Below are positions 8,787-18,113 of a DNA stretch of 64,000 nt, piece by piece (the stretch's first letter is position 1; every line of letters begins with the position of its first letter). Both the position numbers and the translations under genes were made by a program. Source of the DNA: Paeniglutamicibacter cryotolerans. Lineage in GTDB: Bacteria > Actinomycetota > Actinomycetes > Actinomycetales > Micrococcaceae. The notes below the pieces were generated by a model. It saw only the letters and a program-made list of their open reading frames with translations. It ran no database searches and was not told where the DNA came from. Where the stretch lies: the NCBI RefSeq assembly GCF_014190875.1, contig NZ_JACHVS010000001.1, positions 2,232,001 to 2,296,000 of the forward strand. The letters run 5' to 3'.

Positions 8787-9545
8787 TTAACCGCTCGACG
8801 CGGCGGTGCTGGGATCCTGGCCTTGCTCGTCCAGGCGCCGTCCGATGCGCTCGCCCGCGAGAAGCGATTCGCCGACATCCATTCCGGCCTCGACGAGCAC
8901 CACCGCGTCGCCGGCCTTCCAAATGGCCAGGGCCGAACGCAGCGCGCTGACGCAGGGCATCGCCGCGCAGAGCAGTGCGGTGCCGCCGGGGGAAGAATCG
9001 GCGAAGAGCCGCGCATAGTCTAGGGTCGCTCCGCCGCCGGTCAGTGCCGGGGAGTCGCCCGCGACGGCCTCGGGGAAGTAGGAATCGGCAAACGAGCGCA
9101 CCTCGGCGGAGAAGTCCAGGGCGCCGGCGGGGATGGCTCCGGCAAAGCGCATGGCCAGTGACGGAAGGGCGACGACCATGAGTTCCGGTGCTGCGGCGGC
9201 GCGCTCGGTTTCGGGGTCCGCGGTCACCCACAGGTCGAGAGCCGGGGTGGTCCCGGTGCCCGTATCCGTGCAGACCCATTGAGCGCCGAGCTGCCAGCAG
9301 GCCAGTGCGATGGCAAACGTTTTCCAGTGCGGCTGCAGGTCGCTGCCCACGACCGACCCCTCCTCGATGTCGAATTCTTCGGAGAGCAGGTTGGCGGTTT
9401 TGGCCACCCAGTTATCGAATACCCGCCCGCTGAGTTCAACTCGTTCACCGGAGAGCGAGTACCAGGTAAGCCAGGGGGAAGTGGAATGCCGGACCGGTGC
9501 GAGCAGTGATTCGGCAAAAGCCGACTGGCCTGTGTGCGATGACAT
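8787..9545 (-). CDS. TIGR03089 family protein
   Basis: About 252 aa. Matches the actinobacterial TIGR03089 family, related to the N-terminal part of acyl-adenylate-forming enzymes but too short for a full AMP ligase. Visible family features are the N-terminal LTWYSLSGERVELSG, the FDIEEGSVV segment and ALACWQLGAQWV. ATG at 9545 has GGAG at eight bases; the upstream extension to 9644 is not convincing. Function unknown. It is divergent from whiB and convergent with gtrA. Confidence 0.8.
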   Translation of the reverse strand: MSSHTGQSAFAESLLAPVRHSTSPWLTWYSLSGERVELSGRVFDNWVAKTANLLSEEFDIEEGSVVGSDLQPHWKTFAIALACWQLGAQWVCTDTGTGTTPALDLWVTADPETERAAAAPELMVVALPSLAMRFAGAIPAGALDFSAEVRSFADSYFPEAVAGDSPALTGGGATLDYARLFADSSPGGTALLCAAMPCVSALRSALAIWKAGDAVVLVEAGMDVGESLLAGERIGRRLDEQGQDPSTAASSG

Positions 9546-9838
9546 GTGGTGCTCCTCTGAAGGCTGTGAATTCGCCGGGAATCTAAGAAACTCGACGTGG
9601 CTTCGGTGCGGCGCGGAAATTTCCGGGCGTGGCGTGACCGTCATTCAAAGATATACGTCTATAGAATCCCCGAGCCCACTTGACTGATAGTGAGTTACAC
9701 CAGTGTAATTAGATAGTGCGTCGACGGGTCGGTGGAATTCTTCCCGGAATCTCGCCCGTTTCAATCGGGCAAGTGCCGTCGGTGCCATTCCAAGCGGCAT
9801 CGCCGCAACGCAATGAACAGTGGGAAGGTCCTATCACC

Positions 9839-10348
9839 ATGGGGAACGTGGAGCGCAGCTTCGAAAACGCAGTAACGCCGGTGTCGGCGTCAGCGTCAGC
9901 GCGCCAAAGCCCGCGTGGGGTCCCGGCCGACTGGTTCTTGGATCCTGCCATCGACTCCGATGCCTCGACGCTGGAGGGAATGGCCAACGAAATTCTTGCC
10001 CTGCGCCCCGACGCATTAGCGCACCCCCCGAACATCGAGGCCGAAGAGCCCGAATGGGTTCCCGCGACCCCCGCCTCCACGCCGGCCAAGGCGATCTGGA
10101 TCGGCCTGGGCGCCGTCGAAGACGAGGGCGAACTCGGCTGGCAGTCCGAGGCATTGTGCGCGCAGACCGACCCCGAGGCGTTTTTCCCGGAAAAGGGCGG
10201 CTCCACCAAGGACGCAAAGCGCGTCTGCGGGGCATGTAATGTGCGTTCCGAGTGCCTTGAATACGCATTGACCAACGACGAACGATTCGGCATTTGGGGC
10301 GGATTGTCGGAGCGCGAACGCCGTCGGTTGCGGAAGCAGGCAGTCTAA
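9839..10348 (+). CDS. WhiB family iron-sulfur transcription regulator (WhiB2/WhmD-like)
   Basis: WhiB proteins carry a redox- or NO-sensitive 4Fe-4S cluster and act with the housekeeping sigma factor; the WhiB2/WhmD branch controls septation and cell division. The four cluster cysteines are Cys107, Cys130, Cys133 and Cys139 (CGACNVRSEC), followed by the GIWGG turn at 151-155 and a basic RERRRLRKQ tail. The N-terminal 100 residues, acidic and Pro/Ala-rich, are longer than in minimal WhiB proteins. ATG at 9839 follows GGAAGG. The glycosyltransferase gene begins at or before its stop codon, as in other actinobacteria with this gene order. Confidence 0.92.
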   Translation: MGNVERSFENAVTPVSASASARQSPRGVPADWFLDPAIDSDASTLEGMANEILALRPDALAHPPNIEAEEPEWVPATPASTPAKAIWIGLGAVEDEGELGWQSEALCAQTDPEAFFPEKGGSTKDAKRVCGACNVRSECLEYALTNDERFGIWGGLSERERRRLRKQAV

Positions 10349-13300
10349 TTCTCCCAAGTATTCGCGTCACGGCCATCGTGACGTCTCATAACGGTGGCCG
10401 TTTCATTCCCCAAACCATGGATGCGCTGCGCGCCCAGACCCGTCAAATAGATCGCTTCATCGGAGTCGACGCGGGATCGTCCGACGGCTCCGAGGAACTG
10501 CTGCGCGCCGGACTACCCGGCAACGCGCAGGTGCTGCAGGTGCCACCCCATTCGCTGGGGGCCTCCGTCGCGGCTGCCGTCGCGGCGCTTGAACCCCTGA
10601 AACCCGAGTACGAGGAATGGCTCTGGCTGATCCATGACGACTCGGCGCCCGCCCCGGACGCGTTGGAAATCCTGCTCACCACCGTTGAAGCCACGCTCTC
10701 GGTGACCATCGCCGGGTGCAAGCAGCTGGATCGCACCAGCCCGCGCCGGCTACTCGACGTCGGCCTGGGCATCAACAAGCATGCCGAACGGGTCACCCTG
10801 ATCGAGATCGACGAGGTCGACCAGGGTCAATATGACAGCCGCACCGACTCGTTTGCCGTGAATTCGGCCGGCATGCTCATCAAGCGCTCGGTCTTCGAGG
10901 AGCTCGGTGGCTTCGATCCCGCCCTGCCCGGGGCCGGCGACGACCTGGACCTGTGCTGGCGCAACCGGCTGCTGGGCAAACGCGTGGTCATCGTGCCGGC
11001 GGCGAAGATGTTCCATGAACCGGACGTGGTCCGCTCGCTGGCGGGGCCCCGCGAGGTGCGTCGGGCCGAGGTCTACCTGCGCCTCAAGCACGCCCCCGCC
11101 GCCAAAGTGCCGTTCCTGGCCATCGGTGCGCTCATCGGCGCCTTGTGCCGGCTGGTCGGATCGCTGATCTCCAAGGATCCCGCCTACGCCTTCTCCCAGC
11201 TGGGTGCCACCCTCTCAGCCATGTCCCATCCGGTGAAGCTGGCCCGTTCGCGGCGCTCCGCCGCAGCCACCCGCAAGGTTCCCCGCTCCTCCATCGACCG
11301 GCTGCTCACCGACCAGCACCTCGTGCGAGAACACCGCCGGCACCTGCTCCAGGCGATGGACCACGACGAGGTCCATGGCGACGGAACCGGCGCCACCGCC
11401 GCTCCATCGAACCCCTCGGGCGACGCCCGCAACGATTTCACGGCGCTGGCCACCCCGGCACGCACCAGCGCGGCGGTCAGCGCCATCCTGGCGGTTTCGG
11501 GGGCCCTGGTGCTCTCGCTGATCGGCCTGCGTTCGTTAATCGGAGCACCGGCACTCGGTGGCGGCTCGCTGCTGCCCGTCTCCGTGGTTCCGGCGGAGAT
11601 CCTGAACAATGCGTTCGGCTGGTGGCAGTCGCTGGGCGTCGGCAGCCCCGGCGCCGGTGACAGGTTCGACCTCCTGCTGTGGCTGGCCGCCCTCCTTGGA
11701 GGCGGAAACGCCAACCAGGCGCTGGTGCTGCTGACGCTGTTGGCCATGCCAGTGGCGGCGCTCAGCGCCTGGATCGGCGCCGGGGCGGTCACCTCCGGAC
11801 GCGCCCCACGCCTGCTGGCCGGCCTGCTCTGGGCAGTCTCCCCGGCGCTTCAGGTGGCTCTGGGCTCGGGACGCCCCGGCGCGGTGCTGGTCCACGTGCT
11901 GCTCCCACTGCTGCTGCTGGCGCTGTTGCGCACAGTCGGCGCCGCCTCGCCACCGGCGTCCGATCCGGCTGCCCACGGCAGCGAACCGGTACGCCCCGGA
12001 TTCAACGGCGTCCCGTCGTGGGCCGCGGCTGCGACTGCCTCGCTGCTGCTGGCCGTCATGGCCGCCGCCTCACCGGCGCTGGCGCCGGTGGCGCTTGTCC
12101 TGCTGGTGCTCTTTGCGCTGCTGCTCGGATCCCGGGGCAAGACCCTGTGGTGGGTGCCGCTGCCGATGCTCGCCGCCGCCTTGCCGACGGTGGTCTCGGC
12201 CTGGGGCAACACGCGTGCCCTGCTTGCAGATCCCGGCCTGCCCCGGGGCTTCACCCCGGCACCGCTTTGGGAACAGGTGCTCGGCTTCCCGGTGGCCTTC
12301 GATCCGGCCTCCCCGCTGGTCGGAATCGTTCCCGGCTGGCTGCCCGCTGCCCCGTGGGCCATGGTGGCCGCGCTGGCGATCGGGGTGCCGGTCCTGGTGC
12401 TTGCCGTCTGCTCGCTCTTTGCCATCGGCCGTAACGGCCGGTTGGCGAAGATGATGTGGCTCGTGGGAGTGCTGGCGCTGGGTGCCGGCTACGGTGCCGG
12501 TTTCATTGCCACTTCCGTGGCCTCCGGGGTGCTGGTCACACCCTTCACCGGGCCGTTCACCTCGGTCTTCGCCTTCTGCATGATCCTGTGCGCGGGACTG
12601 GGCATCCAGCACCTGCGGACCGCCGGAAACCGGAGCCACGCCCCGGAAAAGGGGCACCGCCTGGTGCTTTCCACCGCCACCGTCATGGTGCTTGTCTCGC
12701 TGGCTGCTGGATCCGCGCTGTGGCTGGGCACCTGGAACACCGCCCAGCTCGTGGAGCCCGTCGCCACAACGACCCTGCCGGCCACGGCTGCCGATCGGGC
12801 GGCCGGGGCCTTCGAGGACCGGTCACTGGTCATCGCCCCGGGCGATGCCGGATCGATGACCGCCGCGCTGATGAGCGGAGGCGGAACCACGCTCGATTCG
12901 CTCTCCGGGATCGTTGCGGCAAACACGCTCACCGGTTCGCTGCTGGCCCCGGAAAGGCGCCCCGCCGATGGCTCAGAGGAGCTAATCCGACAGACGGTTG
13001 CCACGCTTGTTTCCGACTCCGCCATCGACCCGCGGCCGGCACTGAGCGAGCTCGGCGTCGGATTCATCGTGCTGCAGGAAACCACCGGCGGCATCGGCCA
13101 CCTGGCGGCGCAGCTCGATGCCGTGCCGGGCCTCGCCCCGGTGGGCCGCACCGATGCCGGCTGGCTCTGGCGCGTCCAGGCCACGGGCGAACTGCTGGGC
13201 ACCGAGACGGTCAACGACTCGACCGCGCGGGTACAGATCCGTGAAAACGGGAAGTCCACCACGCTGCTGCCTTCGCACCGCGGGGAGGTCGCCGGGGCCC

Positions 13301-13674
13301 CGGTGGCGCCCGGCGATGCCGGACGCATGCTGGTGCTGGCCGAACGCGCCGACCCGGGATGGCGCGCCACCCTCGACGGACAGGCGCTGCCCCAGGCCGA
13401 TTCCGGCTGGGCCCAGGGCTTCGACCTGGGTAGCTCTTCCGGGGAGCTGACGGTCGGCCACGTCGACTTCTGGAAGTATCCGGTCATGGCACTGCAGGGA
13501 CTGGTGCTGATCATGGCGTTGCTGCTCGCGGTCCCCGTCCCGTCGCGGCGCCGCTTCGCCGGACGCCGGCTGGTGGAATACCGCACCACTGGCCAGGCCG
13601 AATCGATCGGCGATCTCGATGCCGGACAGGCAGCGGCCAACGTGGAAACCACCGAGAAGAGGACACGGAAATGA
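10294..13674 (+). CDS. Giant family 2 glycosyltransferase with polytopic membrane domain
   Basis: Up to 1126 aa. The N-terminal 270 residues are a GT-A family 2 domain: VTAIVTSHNGG, a DAGSSDGSEELLR loop, HDDSAP (the DXD-type metal site) and GAGDDLDLCWRNRLLGKRV. Two or more membrane helices follow, then from about residue 390 a large polytopic region with about ten hydrophobic segments, and an extracellular C-terminal domain ending in one helix and a basic tail. It probably transfers a sugar to a lipid-linked envelope glycan; the exact reaction is unknown. The start is uncertain: TTG at 10294 lies inside whiB, GTG at 10378 would cut the first beta strand, and an ATT overlaps the whiB stop at 10348. 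Confidence 0.85.
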   Translation: MGRIVGARTPSVAEAGSLILPSIRVTAIVTSHNGGRFIPQTMDALRAQTRQIDRFIGVDAGSSDGSEELLRAGLPGNAQVLQVPPHSLGASVAAAVAALEPLKPEYEEWLWLIHDDSAPAPDALEILLTTVEATLSVTIAGCKQLDRTSPRRLLDVGLGINKHAERVTLIEIDEVDQGQYDSRTDSFAVNSAGMLIKRSVFEELGGFDPALPGAGDDLDLCWRNRLLGKRVVIVPAAKMFHEPDVVRSLAGPREVRRAEVYLRLKHAPAAKVPFLAIGALIGALCRLVGSLISKDPAYAFSQLGATLSAMSHPVKLARSRRSAAATRKVPRSSIDRLLTDQHLVREHRRHLLQAMDHDEVHGDGTGATAAPSNPSGDARNDFTALATPARTSAAVSAILAVSGALVLSLIGLRSLIGAPALGGGSLLPVSVVPAEILNNAFGWWQSLGVGSPGAGDRFDLLLWLAALLGGGNANQALVLLTLLAMPVAALSAWIGAGAVTSGRAPRLLAGLLWAVSPALQVALGSGRPGAVLVHVLLPLLLLALLRTVGAASPPASDPAAHGSEPVRPGFNGVPSWAAAATASLLLAVMAAASPALAPVALVLLVLFALLLGSRGKTLWWVPLPMLAAALPTVVSAWGNTRALLADPGLPRGFTPAPLWEQVLGFPVAFDPASPLVGIVPGWLPAAPWAMVAALAIGVPVLVLAVCSLFAIGRNGRLAKMMWLVGVLALGAGYGAGFIATSVASGVLVTPFTGPFTSVFAFCMILCAGLGIQHLRTAGNRSHAPEKGHRLVLSTATVMVLVSLAAGSALWLGTWNTAQLVEPVATTTLPATAADRAAGAFEDRSLVIAPGDAGSMTAALMSGGGTTLDSLSGIVAANTLTGSLLAPERRPADGSEELIRQTVATLVSDSAIDPRPALSELGVGFIVLQETTGGIGHLAAQLDAVPGLAPVGRTDAGWLWRVQATGELLGTETVNDSTARVQIRENGKSTTLLPSHRGEVAGAPVAPGDAGRMLVLAERADPGWRATLDGQALPQADSGWAQGFDLGSSSGELTVGHVDFWKYPVMALQGLVLIMALLLAVPVPSRRRFAGRRLVEYRTTGQAESIGDLDAGQAAANVETTEKRTRK

Positions 13675-15275
13675 GCCAGAGCCTGCGTCCGCGCAAAAAG
13701 ACCCGACGCGTGCTGGGTGCGCTGGGTGCCACCGGCCTGTTGCTGGCCACCGTTGCCGGTGTCTCGGCGCAAGCCGTGCTGACGCCCGAACGGGCGGCCA
13801 CCGACCCCGGGGTTCCCCTGACCGCCTTGCCCGCCGGCGACGCCATGGCGCTTTGCCCTCCGGATGTGCGCCTGGTCAAGGGTTCGGGCGAGGCCGGCAC
13901 CGACCCGCAGTACGCCCCGGCCTCCAAGAGCGCGAAGACGGCGATCCGCGCCACGGTGCTCTCCGACGCCTCCGGGCGGCTGCCTGGGTCGGCGCTGCAC
14001 CGGCTCGACGCAACGGTCGAACGCGAGCTCGACCGCCGCCTGAGCGAATCCGATGCGGCCGAACTCAGCGCCACGGGAACCGACGGGCTGACCCGGCTCA
14101 AGGCCAGGGTTTCCTCCGGCAACACCACTGCGGGGGCGGCCTACCTCTCGGCACAGGCGCTGGGCGGTTTCGAAACGCGGGCAGCCGCCGTGCGCAGCCA
14201 CGCTTCGGGCGACGGAGACCTCGCCGGACTGGCCGTCGCCGGATGCACCGCACCCACGGCCGACGCCTGGCTGGTCGGGGCCATGACCACACCCGGCTCC
14301 ACCTCGGTGCTCAACCTCGAAAACCCTTCGGCGTCCCCGGCCACCATCGACATTTCGCTGCGCGGGTCCGAGGGCCTGGTCGATGCCCCGAACCTGCGGG
14401 GCATCGTGCTGGCACCCGGTGAGGAACGGGCCGTGATCCTGGCTGGCTACGCGCCGAACCAGGCGGCGCTCTCGGTCCAGGTGGCGGCGTCGGGCGGCCG
14501 CGTCCAGGCGGTCATCCAGCAGTCGGTGCTGCGCGGGCTGACCCCCGGAGGCGTCGACTACATCGGCGCCGGGGCCCCGCCCGCCACCACGCAGGTCATT
14601 ACCGGGATCGAACTCCAGGATCCGGCGCTGGCAGGTGAAATCTCCGGGCAGCAGGGCTACGACGATGCCGTCCCGGAGCTGCAGGCCACGGTTCCCGACG
14701 CCGAGGGCGCGACCATCAAGGTGCGCCTGTTCGGCGCCGGGGGAGAGGTGCGGCTGCCCGGGGGCGAGCAGGTCATCGCCGCCGGCAACTCAACGGTGCG
14801 CATGGCGCTGGGCGGGCTCCCCGCCGGAACCTATACGGCCGTGCTGGAAGCCGACAATGCGATGGCTGCCTCGGCGCGGATCGTGCGCGGCGCCAAGGCG
14901 GGAGAACCCGTCGACACCGGATGGCTGCCGGCGGCCCCGCGCCTGGGCAGCGAACACCTGCTGGTGCTTCCCGAACTGGCAGCCGCCAAACTGTCCTTCT
15001 CCGCCCCGCTCGAGGCCGGGACGCTGGAGCTGCGTCCACTCGCCGGCGACGGCGGCGTGGGTGCCGTGCGCAAGGTCGAACTGCCGGCCGGCAAGACCAT
15101 CACGCTGAACCCCGGTGATCTGGGCGGCGGGACGGTTGCCGTGCTGGTCTCCGCCTCCGGGGGCGCCAGCTATGGGTCGGCCGTGCTCACCGCCGGGAGC
15201 ACCGGGATCTCCGGGATGCGTTTTCCCGACGGCCCCGCGGGCCAGCGCGGCGTCCCGGTGGACATCAGGAACTAG
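13671..15275 (+). CDS. DUF5719 secreted or membrane-anchored protein
   Basis: 534 aa. A basic N-terminus (RPRKKTRR) precedes one hydrophobic segment at about residues 15-35, then a long Ala/Gly/Pro-rich extracytoplasmic region with beta-rich repeats. Matches DUF5719, which is encoded directly after the WhiB2-linked glycosyltransferase in many actinobacteria; function unknown, presumably a partner of that enzyme in envelope glycan assembly. The ATG overlaps the upstream stop (ATGA), so translation is coupled. Its stop codon overlaps that of the convergent zincin-like gene. Confidence 0.85.
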   Translation: MSQSLRPRKKTRRVLGALGATGLLLATVAGVSAQAVLTPERAATDPGVPLTALPAGDAMALCPPDVRLVKGSGEAGTDPQYAPASKSAKTAIRATVLSDASGRLPGSALHRLDATVERELDRRLSESDAAELSATGTDGLTRLKARVSSGNTTAGAAYLSAQALGGFETRAAAVRSHASGDGDLAGLAVAGCTAPTADAWLVGAMTTPGSTSVLNLENPSASPATIDISLRGSEGLVDAPNLRGIVLAPGEERAVILAGYAPNQAALSVQVAASGGRVQAVIQQSVLRGLTPGGVDYIGAGAPPATTQVITGIELQDPALAGEISGQQGYDDAVPELQATVPDAEGATIKVRLFGAGGEVRLPGGEQVIAAGNSTVRMALGGLPAGTYTAVLEADNAMAASARIVRGAKAGEPVDTGWLPAAPRLGSEHLLVLPELAAAKLSFSAPLEAGTLELRPLAGDGGVGAVRKVELPAGKTITLNPGDLGGGTVAVLVSASGGASYGSAVLTAGSTGISGMRFPDGPAGQRGVPVDIRN

Positions 15276-15769
15276 CGGCCGGGCCGGTTCCAGCGTCCGT
15301 AGCCGGGATCGACCTCTTCGGGGTCCTTGGCCATCAGCTCGGCGACCAGCTCGACCACCGCGTCGTGGACCACGTCGGGCAGCTCCATCGCGGAGGGGCT
15401 CAGCTCCTCCACCGGGCGGCGGAAGATGGTCGCCCGGGCCCCGCGCCGGGGCGTCGCCGCCAAGGCCTTGCCCAGCGGCACCCGCGTGCCGGTGGCAGCC
15501 GCCTTGTCCAGCACCTTGCGCCCGGGTGTCTGCTCGATCCGGAAGTCGATGCCGATTACCGTCTCGCCCCAGAGCTCGCCGAGCCGTTCGATCGACTCCG
15601 CGACCAGGTCCTCAAAGCGTTCGAGCCGGGTCCGGGCCCCGGGCAGGTCCTGGTGCATCAGTGAGCCGCGCAACCCGCGCCCGTGCCGATTGCGTCGGCG
15701 CCGGATGAAGGGGCGGGTGCTGCCGGGGGCATCGGCCTGTGAGAGGTCGATGGAAAGATGCGGTTCCAT
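15272..15769 (-). CDS. Zincin-like metallopeptidase family protein (degenerate site)
   Basis: 165 aa, similar in context and layout to the small zincin-like family (TTHA0227 type) found beside DUF3499 and DUF5719 genes. A basic N-terminus with FIRRRRNRHGRGLRG is followed by a compact alpha/beta domain (LVAESIERLGELWG, then IGIDFRIEQTP). Where the family has HExxH, this protein reads VVHDAVVELVAELM: a single His and no second His, so peptidase activity is doubtful. It is encoded alone on the minus strand, converging with DUF5719. The family call rests partly on neighbourhood. Confidence 0.65.
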   Translation of the reverse strand: MEPHLSIDLSQADAPGSTRPFIRRRRNRHGRGLRGSLMHQDLPGARTRLERFEDLVAESIERLGELWGETVIGIDFRIEQTPGRKVLDKAAATGTRVPLGKALAATPRRGARATIFRRPVEELSPSAMELPDVVHDAVVELVAELMAKDPEEVDPGYGRWNRPGR

Positions 15770-15854
15770 GGAACAAGCCTAGGTCACCCCGGCACCGGGG
15801 TGAGGGTGCGGTGCTGCCGGGAAAAGCCGGTGCCACCCGGTACGCTGTTTTAAC

Positions 15855-16232
15855 GTGGGATCCCTAAGAAACTGTTCGCGTTCAGCATGCCGCCAATCCG
15901 CCGTGGCCACCCTGACGTACGTGTATGCCGACTCGACGGCGGTGCTCGGTCCGCTGGCGACTTACGCCGAACCGCACTGCTATGACCTGTGCGACATTCA
16001 TGCGGAACGGCTCACTGTTCCCCGCGGCTGGAACGTGCTGCGCCTTCAAATGCCCGGCCGTGCCCGGGTCGCCGCCGATGACCTCTATGCGCTGGCCGAT
16101 GCCGTGCGCGAGAGCGTTCCCGCACCCGCCCCCGAGCCGGCCCAGTCGCGCAGCAATGCCGAACGGCTCGAGGCCCCGGCCGGAGCAGACATGACGCGCC
16201 GCCACCTGAGGGTCCTGCGCGAAGAGCACTAA
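15855..16232 (+). CDS. DUF3499 zinc-ribbon-like protein
   Basis: 125 aa. The conserved Cys/His pattern of DUF3499 is visible: CSRSAC at residues 7-12 and HCYDLCDIH at 41-49, probably one metal site. A Pro/Ala-rich tail follows. Function unknown. The GTG at 15855 has no ribosome-binding site; a TACGCT hexamer ends eight bases before it, so the message may be leaderless or nearly so. The gene lies upstream of Trm112 and ahcY, and in related genomes a phosphomannomutase gene usually separates DUF3499 from Trm112; here that gene is absent. Confidence 0.88.
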   Translation: MGSLRNCSRSACRQSAVATLTYVYADSTAVLGPLATYAEPHCYDLCDIHAERLTVPRGWNVLRLQMPGRARVAADDLYALADAVRESVPAPAPEPAQSRSNAERLEAPAGADMTRRHLRVLREEH

Positions 16233-16250
16233 GGCCTTAAGCTGGGGACC

Positions 16251-16436
16251 ATGTCGAACATTTCTCCCCAGCTGCTTTCAGTCCTGCGTTGCCCGGTCAC
16301 CGGCTCGCCCCTGGTCCAGGAGGGCGACGAACTGCTCTCCACCGTTGCCGGAGCAGACGGGGTGCCCGTGCACTACCCGATCACCAACGGCATTCCGGTA
16401 CTGCTCAAGCCCTCCGATTCATCCGGGGAACACTGA
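16251..16436 (+). CDS. Trm112 family protein
   Basis: 61 aa. Starts [17 protein letters not shown] and has [11 protein letters not shown], the hallmark of Trm112/YcaR-type proteins. The eukaryotic relatives activate methyltransferases; the bacterial role is not settled. Only one Cys (Cys14) remains of the usual zinc ribbon, which is common in this branch. Its stop lies two bases before the ahcY ATG, so it is probably cotranscribed with ahcY. Confidence 0.88.
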   Translation: MSNISPQLLSVLRCPVTGSPLVQEGDELLSTVAGADGVPVHYPITNGIPVLLKPSDSSGEH

Positions 16437-16438
16437 TC

Positions 16439-17905
16439 ATGGCCCTCGAATTCAGGGTCGCCGACCTGTCCCTGGCCGAGGCCGGGCGCCATCAGATCCG
16501 CCTAGCCGAATTCGAGATGCCCGGACTGATGTCCCTGCGCGCCGAATACGGCGCATCCAAGCCACTGACCGGGGCCCGCATCGCCGGCTCGCTGCACATG
16601 ACGGTGCAGACGGCAGTGCTCATCGAGACGCTCGTTGAGCTCGGCGCCGAGGTCCGCTGGGCCTCCTGCAACATCTTCTCCACCCAGGACGAGGCCGCCG
16701 CCGCCGTCGTCGTCGGGGCCGGCACCGTGGCGGAGCCCGCCGGCGTGCCGGTCTTCGCCTGGAAGAACGAATCATTGCAGGACTACTGGTGGACGGCCGA
16801 GCAGATCATGACCTGGCCCGGGGCCTACGCCCGTCCGGAGCTTGGGCCGAACATGATCCTGGACGACGGCGGGGACGCGACCATGCTCGTGCACCACGGC
16901 GTGGCCTTCGAAGCGGCAGGCTCCGTCCCGGACGCCACGGCGGAGGATTCCCACGAATACTCGATAGTGCTCGACACGCTGCGCGCCTCGATGGCGGCCG
17001 ATCCGGGCAAATGGACCAGGATCGCGGCTCGGCTGCGCGGGGTCACCGAGGAAACCACCACCGGTGTCATGCGCCTGTACCAGCTGGCCGAGGCCTCTAC
17101 CCTGCTTTTCCCGGCGATCAACGTCAACGACTCGGTGACCAAGTCCAAGTTTGATAACAAGTACGGGATCCGGCACTCGCTGCCCGATGGCATCATGCGC
17201 GCCACCGACGTGCTGATTGGTGGCAAGGTGGTCGTCGTCTGCGGCTACGGCGATGTGGGCAAGGGCGCCGCGGAGGCCATGCGCGGCCAGGGGGCCCGGG
17301 TCATCGTCACCGAGATCGACCCGATCTGCGCGCTGCAGGCGGCGATGGACGGCTACCAGGTGGCGCGGCTGGAATCGGTGCTCGGCACCGGTGACATCTT
17401 CGTGACCACCACCGGCGGCAAGGACATCATCATGGCCGCCGACATGGCCAGGATGAAGAACAAGGCCATCGTGGGCAACGTCGGGCACTTCGACAACGAG
17501 ATCGACATGGCCGGGCTCGCCCTGGTGCCCGGGGTGAGGAAGGTCGAGATCAAAGCCCAGGTCCACGAGTGGGTGTTCGACGCCGGCGCGGCCTCCGAAC
17601 GTTCCGTCATCGTGCTCTCCGAGGGCCGGCTGCTGAACCTGGGCAACGCCACCGGCCACCCCTCGTTCGTGATGTCCAATTCCTTCACCAACCAGGTGAT
17701 TGCGCAGATCGAGTTGTTCTCCAAACACGCAAACGGCGAGTACCCGGTCGGGGTCCACGTGCTGCCGAAGGTCCTCGACGAAAAGGTCGCCCGGCTACAC
17801 CTGGCGGCGCTCGGCGTCGAACTGACCGAGCTCAGCGCCGAACAGGCGGCCTATCTGGGCCTGGACCGGTCCGGCCCGTACAAGTCGGACATGTATAGGT
17901 ACTGA
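16439..17905 (+). CDS. ahcY: Adenosylhomocysteinase
   Basis: Splits S-adenosylhomocysteine to adenosine and homocysteine, keeping methylation reactions running. 488 aa, the longer form with the insert typical of actinobacteria. Seen: the NAD-binding segment [12 protein letters not shown], the substrate segment [10 protein letters not shown], and the conserved C-terminus ending YKSDMYRY, whose Lys and Tyr reach the NAD of the neighbouring subunit. ATG at 16439, two bases after the Trm112 stop; the in-frame extension to 16289 overlaps Trm112 and is not used. Confidence 0.97.
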   Translation: MALEFRVADLSLAEAGRHQIRLAEFEMPGLMSLRAEYGASKPLTGARIAGSLHMTVQTAVLIETLVELGAEVRWASCNIFSTQDEAAAAVVVGAGTVAEPAGVPVFAWKNESLQDYWWTAEQIMTWPGAYARPELGPNMILDDGGDATMLVHHGVAFEAAGSVPDATAEDSHEYSIVLDTLRASMAADPGKWTRIAARLRGVTEETTTGVMRLYQLAEASTLLFPAINVNDSVTKSKFDNKYGIRHSLPDGIMRATDVLIGGKVVVVCGYGDVGKGAAEAMRGQGARVIVTEIDPICALQAAMDGYQVARLESVLGTGDIFVTTTGGKDIIMAADMARMKNKAIVGNVGHFDNEIDMAGLALVPGVRKVEIKAQVHEWVFDAGAASERSVIVLSEGRLLNLGNATGHPSFVMSNSFTNQVIAQIELFSKHANGEYPVGVHVLPKVLDEKVARLHLAALGVELTELSAEQAAYLGLDRSGPYKSDMYRY

Positions 17906-18113
17906 TGCTCGGCGCGGCTTCCGAAAGCGAACCCCGCAGGCCTGGCTCGCCGGGGCTTTCCCCGCCCGGTGCCCTTGTCCGCCGCCGCCAGCATCATGGG
18001 CAGCCGCAGGCGGACGGTGGCCGCCTTCCCGGATCCGGGGCATGACCGGCAGGAAGGATGCATTCTCTCCTGGCTTAGCCAGGTCTCGGACGACATCGCG
18101 CGGGAGCGGCGGC

